DNA of 64,000 nucleotides from Actinoallomurus bryophytorum (GTDB taxonomy: Bacteria; Actinomycetota; Actinomycetes; Streptosporangiales; Streptosporangiaceae). The stretch is from positions 2,790,001 through 2,854,000 of the forward strand of contig NZ_VFOZ01000001.1 of assembly GCF_006716425.1 (NCBI RefSeq). The letters run 5' to 3'. The notes beneath the pieces were generated by a model. That model saw only the letters and a program-made list of their open reading frames with translations, was not told the origin of the DNA and searched no databases. The position numbers and the translations under genes were made by a program. Shown one piece after another: positions 1 through 6,305 of this stretch (position 1 is the first letter of the stretch; each line of letters opens with the position of its first letter).

Positions 1-334
1 CCCGCGCCTCGGGGAGTGAAGTCGCTCGCGACGGCGAGGACCGGCCACGGGGCCCTGAGAGGTGCGCCGTCCCCTGCCACGGGTAGCCCGGTGTGATCTG
101 GGCGACGAGCGCGCCGAGTACCGCCTCGGTGAGCGTGTCGGTGAGCTCCTGGTCGCCCACGGCCGCGACGGGTGATGACGCGCACTGGGTCGCCAGGAGG
201 GCGACCGCCCGGTGCGGCACGTCCTCGGCCAGGGCCGAGGACAGGTGACCGGCCATCTCCGATGCCGGGGCATGCATGATGTGCGCCGCTGTGACCAGGG
301 CTGATGAGGGCTGTGCGAATCCGGCGTACTCCAC
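1..334 (-). CDS. Unrecognised protein, N-terminal part (runs off the window)
   Basis: An open frame with strongly GC-biased third positions reads leftward off the window edge. The longest reasonable start is the GTG at 334; an ATG at 277 is an alternative. No clear ribosome-binding site precedes either. The visible residues are mostly helical, alanine-rich and soluble, with no signal peptide or membrane segment. I do not recognise a family. It is divergent from the decayed quinone reductase at 500. It could be a small regulator or a gene fragment; only the codon bias supports it as real. Confidence 0.38.
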   Translation of the reverse strand, partial: MEYAGFAQPSSALVTAAHIMHAPASEMAGHLSSALAEDVPHRAVALLATQCASSPVAAVGDQELTDTLTEAVLGALVAQITPGYPWQGTAHLSGPRGRSSPSRATSLPEAR

Positions 335-499
335 GTCGTCAAGCGTACGACTGCGGGGCGATGCGCCCGCCCCGCCGTTCGGCCGGGGACGAACCGTCCG
401 AACGGACGGCGAGATCGTCCCCGCGCTCTGTCGACCATGGGTGAGACGGCCGGTCACGCGGCCGGTCGGATGTCGTTCTCACGCTGGAGGAGCGGACCA

Positions 500-890
500 A
501 TGCAGGCAATGGTTTTCGAGGAGTTCGGCGGCCCCGAGGTTCTTCGGCTCAAGGAGATCGAGGAGCCCCACGCGGGTCCAGGCGAGGTGCGCATCGCCGT
601 ACGGGCGATCGGCGTCAACCCGATGGACTACAAGGTGCGTCGCGGCTGGTTCGAGGAGTTCATGCCCACGCCGCTGCCGTCCGTACCGGGCCTGGAGGCG
701 GCCGGGGTCGTCGACGAGGTGGGCGCGGCCCGAAGAGGTGGCCGCAGTGATCAGTACGCAGCTGCGCGAGGTCGCCGACGGCACACTTCAGGTGCGGATC
801 GACGAGGTACTTCCGCTGGCCGAGGCGGCGAAGGCCCAGCAGAAGAGCGAGGGCGGCCACGCCCGCGGCAAGCTCGTGCTCATCCCCTGA
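500..890 (+). pseudogene. Decayed NADPH:quinone reductase (MDR family), internal deletion
   Basis: From the ATG at 500, preceded by a GGAGG-like site, about 75 codons read as the start of a zinc-independent medium-chain reductase: MQAMVFEEFGGPEVL, then VRAIGVNPMDYKVRRG and the PGLEAAGVVDEVG segment. At about 721-732 the homology jumps, in another frame, to the extreme C-terminus of the same family (EVLPLAEAAKAQQKSEGGHARG, ending KLVLIP, stop 890). Roughly 200 codons holding the Rossmann NADPH-binding domain are missing. The remaining pieces match both ends of an enzyme normally about 310 residues long, so this is a deletion derivative and cannot be active. Confidence 0.8.
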
Positions 891-973
891 TCCTGTGCGC
901 CTGATGACGTCCCTCGACGCATAGCCAACGTGCCCGTCTTCACTTGTTTCACGCATTGCCTGAGGAGCTTCCG

Positions 974-1467
974 ATGACCCCTGTCCTTACTCAGCGCCTG
1001 CTCCAGTCCGACACCGCTGTCGGCTTTTGGACGCTTGACCCCGCTCGCACGACGGTCCGCATCACCCACAAGACCTTCTGGGGCATGGGGACCGTGAAGG
1101 CGGCGTTCGCCGACGTGCAGGGTGGCGGCGAGATCAGATCCGACCATTCCGTCACAGACGTCATACCGTGGGTGCGGCATCGATCGACACCGGGCACGGG
1201 AAACGCGACACACATCTGCGCGGTCGCAGGTTCCTGGACGTCGAGAAGTATCCCAGCATCGTCATGACGGTGCAGTCCGCGCGGACCTCCGGCACGGCAC
1301 TCGAACTGGCCGGCGAGATGGCGATCAAAGGTGTACGGGAGCCTCCCCATTTCCTCGAGCGCCAGGACGCCGGCCGGCGGGCGGCCGCCGTGGCCATACG
1401 GTCACTGGATGTCGGACGCGGGTGCCGTTTCGCCGGTCAACTCTTCAGCTGGAGGGTGGCGAAGTAG
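974..1467 (+). pseudogene. Frameshifted YceI family protein
   Basis: The ATG at 974 follows a GAGGAG site. The first ~45 codons fit the YceI lipocalin-like family (TAVGFWTLDPARTTVRITHK). Homology then moves to another frame from about 1165, where AASIDTGHGKRDTHLRG and FLDVEKYPSI are typical YceI signatures. The frame ends at 1467 without the usual C-terminal strands. At least one indel lies between about 1125 and 1165. Intact YceI proteins are about 170-190 residues and bind isoprenoid-type lipids. The 3' end overlaps the convergent methyltransferase gene by ~30 bp. Confidence 0.78.
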
Positions 1468-2276
1468 GCCGTGGAGTTCTTGGAGTCGACGACGTCGATG
1501 AGTTCCCAGCCGGCGCCGGTCGCGAGCTGAGCGAGTTCGCGCGGTGCGAGGCACAGGTAGTGGAACCAGGGCGTTGCCATGTCTCGATAGCGAATTCGCA
1601 TGGTGCGCTGTCCGGCGATGCGCCCCGCTTGGAGGTTTCGCCGGTTGTAGGCAAGATGTTCGGGGTCCGTCGAGTCGGTGCGGTTGTTTCCCTGGCCCAC
1701 GATGACGGCGCCGGGTTCGGCCATCGCGGCTAGGGCCCGCAGGAACTCCGGTGCCCGTTCGCGGCTGTCCAGCAGGCCGAAGTTGGCGCCCAGGAGCAGG
1801 AAGCTGTCGTATCGCGCTCCGGTCGCGGCGTGCTCGTCCACCGTGCCGTGAAAGACACTTCGTATCCCCTGCTGCCTGCACACGTCCACCGCACCGGCAG
1901 AGACGTCCATCGCGGTGACGGGGTGGCCACGGTCCTGGAGTGCGTGTGCCGCTCGTCCTCCGCCGGCGCCGATGTCCAAGACCTTGCCCTTGAGCAGGTC
2001 CAGTGCCCGGCGATCCTCCTCCGGCCATTGGTCGATCGCCGCGATCCAGTTCGTGACCAGGGCGGCTTTCACGACGCCGTCATCGCGTTCCACGATCTGG
2101 GACACCGGGGCGGCGTTCGGTTCCCGCGACACCTGGTAGGCGGCACGCAGCGACTCACCGATGGCATCACCGATGCGAGGACCGAGCCGGTCCGGTCCGT
2201 CGCCTTTACTTACCTGGTCCTCGCCGGGCTCATCTCCTACGACTTCTGTGAGGGTACGGACCGTGGGGGTGTCCAT
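1437..2276 (-). CDS. Class I SAM-dependent methyltransferase
   Basis: A 279-residue protein with the SAM-binding signature KVLDIGAGGGR (motif I at about residues 99-108), followed by an acidic ribose-binding strand end (VTAMDVS) and a motif-II region around DSFLLLGANFGL. The fold is a single-domain class I methyltransferase; the substrate cannot be read from sequence. The start at 2276 lies inside the last ~13 codons of the upstream MFS gene (40-bp overlap), so the two are probably translationally coupled. The open frame continues far upstream, but that part is a shadow of the MFS gene. With the transporter and the tiny ORFs upstream, it is the only modifying enzyme in the locus. Acting on the tiny peptides is inference only. 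Confidence 0.85.
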   Translation of the reverse strand: MDTPTVRTLTEVVGDEPGEDQVSKGDGPDRLGPRIGDAIGESLRAAYQVSREPNAAPVSQIVERDDGVVKAALVTNWIAAIDQWPEEDRRALDLLKGKVLDIGAGGGRAAHALQDRGHPVTAMDVSAGAVDVCRQQGIRSVFHGTVDEHAATGARYDSFLLLGANFGLLDSRERAPEFLRALAAMAEPGAVIVGQGNNRTDSTDPEHLAYNRRNLQAGRIAGQRTMRIRYRDMATPWFHYLCLAPRELAQLATGAGWELIDVVDSKNSTAYFATLQLKS

Positions 2277-3565
2277 CGCGTCTCCATTGCCAGATGGGTG
2301 ATTGAAATGTTCCCGGGTGGGTCTTCGGTCGAAGGCACCGCGCGGTGCGGTAGGCGCGGCGAGGGCGAGGAGGGGACCGTCTGGGCGCGTCTCCACGCCG
2401 GAGCCGCTGAGATCGCCGCCGCCATGGCGGCCGTGCCCAGGAGTGCGATGGCGTACGCCGGCCCCATGTCGGTGTCGGCGAGCGCACCGGAGATGAGGAA
2501 ACCGCATCCCTGGCCGGCGGTGATGCCGGTGATCGCGACCCCCATGGCACGGCCGCGATATTCCTTGTCGGCCCGCTGGACGAAAAGCGCGTTGAGCGGG
2601 GCGGCGAAGGCGGCGCCGGCTCCGGAGACGGCGAACAACACCAGCACGACCGGCAGCGGGGGCCGCAAGGCCAGCGGCACCAGAGCCGCTCCGGTCAGTA
2701 CCGCGAACGGCGTGACGAGCCGTAGCCGGAGCGGTGGTGCCAGGGTGGAGGTCATCAGTACGGCTCCGGAGGCGAAGCCGAAGGCAGAGGCGGCGAGTAT
2801 CAGCCCCGCCAAGGTCGCGCCGCCGTGCAGTGACCGGGCGTAGGGGTAGATGATCGCCTCTGGCGCGAAGGCGAACATGGGCACGAACCAGACCAGGAGC
2901 AGGCACGCACGCAGCCAGGGATCACCGAAGACGTACCGGAGCCCGTCACGCGAGTCGCCCACGACCGTCTTCGCCGGGTCGTGGCGTACGGCGACGGGGC
3001 GGGAGCGGACGCCGTAGACGGTGATGGCGGCCGACGCGGCGAAGGTGGCTGCGTCGATGGCCAGCGCGGTGACGGGTCCGACGAGCGCGATGAGCGCGCC
3101 ACCGCCGGCGGCGCCGACGACCTGGCAGAGCTGGGTCGTGATGGTGCGCAGACCGTTGCCGGCGACGTACTGCTCGCCGTCGAGGACCTCTGGCAGGATC
3201 GCCGAGCGCGCCGCGACGAAGAGCGGGGTGAACGTGTGGCCGGCGAACAGGAGCACGATCATCAGCCAGATCGGCATTCCTGGAATGACCAGCGCGGCCA
3301 CGATCAGCGCACGCATCAGGTCGCAGCAGATCATGAGCGCCCGGCGAGGCAACCGGTCGGCGTAGGCGCCCAGTACGGGGCCGGCCAATGCGGGAAGAAA
3401 CGCCGAGGCGTACGCCAGGCCGGTCAGCAGAGCCGAGTTCGTTCGGTTGAATACCAGTACGGCCACCGCCACGGCGGCCAGCTGGTCACCGACGAGCGAA
3501 ACGATTAGGCCGAGATACAGGTAGCGAAATTCGCGCACCGTGAACAGGTCGCGGTACCGGACCAT
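2237..3565 (-). CDS. MFS transporter
   Basis: A 442-residue protein with about 12 hydrophobic segments. The N-terminus (YRDLFTVREFRYLYLGLIVS) and the loop-2/3 motif GAYADRLPRR are typical of the DHA3-like / enterobactin-exporter (EntS-type) branch of the major facilitator superfamily. The start at 3565 follows a CCGGGAG site. The last ~40 residues are soluble, and their coding sequence overlaps the methyltransferase start. Upstream on the same strand lie a 13-bp hairpin and four tiny ORFs, so transporter and methyltransferase probably sit in one transcript with them. Exporters of this branch often accompany small-molecule or peptide clusters. An export role is likely but the substrate is unknown. 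Confidence 0.92.
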   Translation of the reverse strand: MVRYRDLFTVREFRYLYLGLIVSLVGDQLAAVAVAVLVFNRTNSALLTGLAYASAFLPALAGPVLGAYADRLPRRALMICCDLMRALIVAALVIPGMPIWLMIVLLFAGHTFTPLFVAARSAILPEVLDGEQYVAGNGLRTITTQLCQVVGAAGGGALIALVGPVTALAIDAATFAASAAITVYGVRSRPVAVRHDPAKTVVGDSRDGLRYVFGDPWLRACLLLVWFVPMFAFAPEAIIYPYARSLHGGATLAGLILAASAFGFASGAVLMTSTLAPPLRLRLVTPFAVLTGAALVPLALRPPLPVVLVLFAVSGAGAAFAAPLNALFVQRADKEYRGRAMGVAITGITAGQGCGFLISGALADTDMGPAYAIALLGTAAMAAAISAAPAWRRAQTVPSSPSPRLPHRAVPSTEDPPGNISITHLAMETRWTPPRSVPSQKS

Positions 3566-3588
3566 GAATCTCCCGGGACATTAAGGGG

Positions 3589-3620
3589 GGCCGGTGGGCA
3601 TCATGGCATGCCCACCGGCC
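3589..3620 (-). promoter_or_regulatory. 13-bp hairpin between tiny ORF array and MFS gene
   Basis: A perfect inverted repeat with 13-bp arms (3589-3601 and 3608-3620, arm GGCCGGTGGGCAT) and a 6-nt loop lies about 24 bp upstream of the transporter start. In the minus-strand RNA it follows the fourth tiny ORF. No U-run follows, only a C-rich stretch. It could be a partial terminator or attenuator, or a processing/stability stem that sets the ratio of tiny-ORF RNA to transporter mRNA. Confidence 0.6.
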
Positions 3621-3658
3621 GGTCTGCGGCACGCTGTCACCGCAGCGCAGAGGTCGGA

Positions 3659-3685
3659 TCAGGTCCAATTAATGATGCTTCGCAC
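3659..3685 (-). CDS. Tiny ORF, unit 4: MRSIINWT
   Basis: An eight-codon ORF, GTG start and TGA stop, encodes MRSIINWT. A GAGGAG site lies 4 nt before the GTG and forms part of a CCTCG/CGAGG inverted repeat. Trp is penultimate, as in the other three units. It is the most diverged copy: its 3' hairpin has a different stem (CTGCGG/CCGCAG) but the same 6-bp/10-nt geometry. Below usual gene-calling length limits; support comes from its place in the array. Possibly a precursor of a modified or signalling peptide, or a regulatory upstream ORF. Confidence 0.48.
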   Translation of the reverse strand: MRSIINWT

Positions 3686-3763
3686 GGGTCTCCTCGTTCG
3701 AGGGGCCCATGAAGTCTCAACGCCGTACGGCGGGCACGTCGTTATTGCCGTGCCGGGCCGGCG

Positions 3764-3787
3764 TTAGTCCCACTCGACGGTGTTCAT
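3764..3787 (-). CDS. Tiny ORF, unit 3: MNTVEWD
   Basis: A seven-codon ORF, ATG start and TAA stop, encodes MNTVEWD. The leader carries GAGAGGAGG just before the start. Compared with unit 2 the ORF differs at two positions: one synonymous (ACC/ACT) and one giving a conservative Glu/Asp change. The sequence after the stop is more diverged. That pattern suggests selection on the peptide. A GGCACG/CGTGCC hairpin follows at 3733-3754. Confidence 0.58.
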   Translation of the reverse strand: MNTVEWD

Positions 3788-3864
3788 CGCCCTCCTCTCT
3801 TCGAAGGGTTCGGTGTCTCATCACCGAATGACAGGCACGTCATTCTCGCCGTGCCGGATCAGCA

Positions 3865-3888
3865 TTAGTCCCAGTCGACAGTGTTCAT
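3865..3888 (-). CDS. Tiny ORF, unit 2: MNTVDWD
   Basis: A seven-codon ORF, ATG start and TAA stop, encodes MNTVDWD. A GGGGAGG site lies 6 nt before the ATG and is part of a CCCCTCGAGGGG palindrome, so the site could be masked by pairing. A GGCACG/CGTGCC hairpin follows at 3834-3855. Acidic residues flank the Trp on both sides, as in unit 3. The same frame can be extended far upstream, but the longer reading runs through unit 1 and has no conservation. Confidence 0.58.
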   Translation of the reverse strand: MNTVDWD

Positions 3889-3967
3889 TGCTATCCTCCC
3901 CTCGAGGGGTTCGTGGCGTCTAATCGCCGCACGATGGGCACGCCATTTTCGTCGTGCCGAGACGACC

Positions 3968-3988
3968 TTACTCCCAGATGAGATCCAA
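3968..3988 (-). CDS. Tiny ORF, unit 1: MDLIWE (TTG start)
   Basis: A six-codon ORF from a TTG start, with GGGAGG 6 nt upstream, ends at TAA and encodes MDLIWE. The Trp-acidic C-terminus matches units 2 and 3. A GTG overlapping the ribosome-binding site gives no array-like peptide. The hairpin at 3937-3958 follows. It is the first clear unit of the array; about 90 bp upstream a diverged stretch (MRYEMW reading, ATG at 4078) may be a decayed fifth copy. Confidence 0.48.
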   Translation of the reverse strand: MDLIWE

Positions 3989-4365
3989 CAGTCACCTCCC
4001 TCGAAGGGTGCTCGGCGCTCACCGTACTGCACAGAGGTCGGGTTGATCACTAGTCCGTTTCCACATTTCATAGCGCATCATTCCGATCGCGGTCTGTGGT
4101 CGGGCCACTCCATTCCTGGTGCTGCGCTCATGACCGTTGAGTGTCTCGACACTGCCGCGACTGCCGAGACCGGACCTACGACCAGCCGCAAGCGTCGATG
4201 ACACAGCATTTCGCAACAGGCTGCCGTCCTCGGTGTGCAAATTGAACCTGGCCACTGGCCACAGGCGCTCCTAGCGTCCACCTATGTGCGGGCCATTTCG
4301 GCACGCGGAGTATGCAGGTCAGCACTGCGCCAGACAGGAGTCATCGTGACCGCGAGGAGTCTGTG

Positions 4366-4950
4366 ATGGGTTTCCGACCCGACCACCGGCTGGTGACTCC
4401 GATCGACAGAGACGCGTTTCACCGCGCTGCCCGGCTGCGGGAGCTGGGCATCAAGGAGGAGCCCGACCCTGAGTTCGACGAGTTCGCCCGGCACCTGGCC
4501 CAGACGCTGGACGCACCGTTCGCCATGGTCAATATCATTGGCGCAGAACGGCAGTATTTCGCCGGGTTGTACCCCTCCTCTCGGGACCGGGGGGTCGCCC
4601 CGGAGGTGGACCCGTTCCGGGCAATGGCCTGCGACCATGGTTATTGCATGTACGTGGTGACGCGGCAGCACGCGATGGCACTCGACGAGGTGATGGACTA
4701 CCACCTCTTCGCCGGCAATCCAGTGGTGGACAAGATCGGGATCCGCGCTTATCTGGGCGCCCCACTGATCCACCCGACGGGGACCCTCGGCACCATCTGC
4801 ATTCTGGACACCAAACCCCACGACTGGGGCCACGGTGGGATCGCATTCATCAAGGCTCAGGCTGCGGAGCTTGTAGAACGGATCGAGCGGCGAGCGAGGC
4901 TCCTGAAGGAGCCCCAATATCCTTCCGGTGCCGCTTCCCTGAGGATTTGA
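4366..4950 (+). CDS. GAF domain protein
   Basis: A 194-residue soluble protein whose body (about residues 25-180) is a single GAF domain: ARHLAQTLDAPFAMVNIIG at the start, then the central Cys/His-containing stretch MACDHGYCMYVV and the C-terminal GIRAYLGAPLIHP strand. The ATG at 4366 follows a GAGGAGT site; an earlier in-frame ATG at 4312 has no better support. Stand-alone GAF proteins of this kind in actinomycetes sense small ligands or redox state and act on partner kinases or regulators. No output domain is present. It is divergent from the tiny-ORF array, with ~380 bp between its start and unit 1. Confidence 0.85.
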   Translation: MGFRPDHRLVTPIDRDAFHRAARLRELGIKEEPDPEFDEFARHLAQTLDAPFAMVNIIGAERQYFAGLYPSSRDRGVAPEVDPFRAMACDHGYCMYVVTRQHAMALDEVMDYHLFAGNPVVDKIGIRAYLGAPLIHPTGTLGTICILDTKPHDWGHGGIAFIKAQAAELVERIERRARLLKEPQYPSGAASLRI

Positions 4951-4958
4951 GAGGGCCC

Positions 4959-5021
4959 GGTCCAATCACCGACCTGTTATTCCGTATCGAAGGCCTGACT
5001 CAGCATTCCGAAACCGGGTGA
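4959..5021 (+). pseudogene. Vestigial 3' end of a PucR-like gene
   Basis: About 20 codons ending at the stop 5019-5021 read GPITDLLFRIEGL then TQHSETG. This resembles the last residues of the PucR regulator that ends at 8180 (GPSARYELWFALRV, then GQHSVTR). The DNA similarity continues past both stops (CTGTGCA-GGTGA at 5031 and 8190). The simplest reading is that a paralogous regulator once preceded the DUF4331 gene and only its tail plus promoter remain. The match is short. Confidence 0.35.
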
Positions 5022-5129
5022 CCCGTGTCGCTGTGCAGGGTGATTCTGGTTGACGTCCATTGTGGCCCCTACGCTCGGGCGATCTGACGCCGATCATTCT
5101 GGCCCTACTTTCCGCGACGGAGTACACGT

Positions 5130-6137
5130 ATGTCTCATCATCTTGATTCGCCACTTGCGCGGCAGGACCCACGTCTGGACATCAGCGATGTCTATGTTTT
5201 CCGTGGCGCTGCGGCAACCGTGTTCATCATGAATGTCAACCCTCTTTCCGGGGCTGGAGGTTTTCACCCGGAAGGACGGTATGAGTTTCGCGTTGACACC
5301 GACGGTGACGCGGTCGAGGACCACATCTATGTGCTCACCTTCGGCGAGTACGACGCCGACGGTGGTCAGTCCTTGGAGGTGCGATGGTCTGGCGGTCCCG
5401 ACGCGCTGGACCGTGAGGCGGTCGGAATCCTGCTGGCACGGGGCAGGACCGGTCAGGAGATCGCCGGTGCCGGTGGCGTACGGGTCTGGGCGGGCCCCGC
5501 GGCGGATCCGTTCTTCATCAACGGCGCCGTCGTCGGCGCGGTCAAGGAGGCGGTCGCGAACGGCACGCCCTTCGATCTCTCCGCCGTGGACTACCGCGAT
5601 CCGGCGAACCTCTTCGCCGGGACGAACGTGAGCGCGATCGTGCTGGAAATCCCCGATGAGGTTTTTGGGGTCACCAAGATCGGCCTTTGGGGGACCACGG
5701 CTCTGGCGACCGACTCCGGTGGCTGGCGGCAGATCAATCGCTGCGCGACGCCGCTCATCAACACGATTTTCAATCCGGATGACTCAGATCGGTCCAGCGA
5801 GTACAACACGACCCACCCGAGCAGGGACCGTGCGCTGTACGGCCCGATCGTCAGCGACCTGGTCACCAAGGTCGTGGCGGCCACCGGTAGCAGCGACGAC
5901 CCGGCGGCGCATGCGCGGCGGGTGGTCGACGAGCTCTTCCCGGACATCCTTACCTACCAGATCGGAACCCCGGCGGAGTTCGGGTTCGCCGTCCGTAACG
6001 GTCGCGGGCTCACCCACTGCGCACCCGAGGTGATGTTCGCGCTCGTGCTCAACAAGGCCGTACCCCTCGGCCTGGACAGCAGCTCGGCCACCGGCGCTCT
6101 ACGTCCCGACTTCCCGTACCTCGCTTCGCCGATGTGA
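5130..6137 (+). CDS. DUF4331 family protein
   Basis: A 335-residue protein beginning MSHHLDSPLARQDPRLDISDV, the hallmark DUF4331 N-terminus, followed by the YVFRG segment and repeated acidic/Gly-rich beta segments. The family has no established biochemical role. No signal peptide is visible. A paralogue starting MSHHLDTPLA is encoded at 25074-26096. The PucR-type regulator follows 168 bp downstream and may control it. The ATG at 5130 is chosen because the family begins at this Met. Confidence 0.9.
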   Translation: MSHHLDSPLARQDPRLDISDVYVFRGAAATVFIMNVNPLSGAGGFHPEGRYEFRVDTDGDAVEDHIYVLTFGEYDADGGQSLEVRWSGGPDALDREAVGILLARGRTGQEIAGAGGVRVWAGPAADPFFINGAVVGAVKEAVANGTPFDLSAVDYRDPANLFAGTNVSAIVLEIPDEVFGVTKIGLWGTTALATDSGGWRQINRCATPLINTIFNPDDSDRSSEYNTTHPSRDRALYGPIVSDLVTKVVAATGSSDDPAAHARRVVDELFPDILTYQIGTPAEFGFAVRNGRGLTHCAPEVMFALVLNKAVPLGLDSSSATGALRPDFPYLASPM

Positions 6138-6305
6138 CGCCGGCCGTCCGCGCGAGCTCCAGGTCCGAACGCCGCGCGAACAGGCCAATTCGCCACGAAT
6201 GCCGACGTCCGTAACATTCACGCCGATCTAGGGATGGTCTTCGTCGTCGAGACGTAATATTCGACGACCTTGCATGGGCGGTACGGAAGAAGAGGTGACG
6301 GTGAC

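Larger units (their letters stand above)
3624..4010 (-). repeat. Four-unit tandem array, ~100-bp period, tiny ORF plus hairpin
   Basis: Four units follow each other on the minus strand with ORF starts at 3988, 3888, 3787 and 3685 (steps 100, 101 and 102). Each has (1) a short TCGA-centred inverted repeat overlapping the ribosome-binding site, for example CCCCTCGAGGGGAGG; (2) a 6-8 codon ORF with Trp just before the last residue; (3) a hairpin with a 6-bp stem and exactly 10-nt loop. The hairpins are at 3937-3958, 3834-3855 and 3733-3754 (all GGCACG/CGTGCC) and 3624-3645 (CTGCGG/CCGCAG). Loops and spacers diverge while stems and ORFs are kept, so both RNA structure and peptides appear to be under selection. 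Confidence 0.72.

Noticed and set aside
1437-2906. 489-residue reading of the methyltransferase from 2906
   Set aside because: The first ~210 residues are an Arg-rich shadow of the MFS gene; homology starts near 2276.
3659-3988. Micro-ORFs as trp-operon style attenuator leader peptides
   Set aside because: Each has only one Trp codon, there are four tandem copies, and the downstream genes are a transporter and a methyltransferase rather than amino-acid biosynthesis genes. Not fully excluded.
3659-3988. Micro-ORFs as biarylitide (bytA-type) precursors
   Set aside because: The sequences lack the MRYxH/W-like core with Tyr, and no cytochrome P450 gene is in the locus.
4105-4145. Another small minus-strand ORF (MEWPDHRPRSE) upstream of the array
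   Set aside because: No good ribosome-binding site, no penultimate Trp, no following 6-bp/10-nt hairpin, and out of register with the ~100-bp period.
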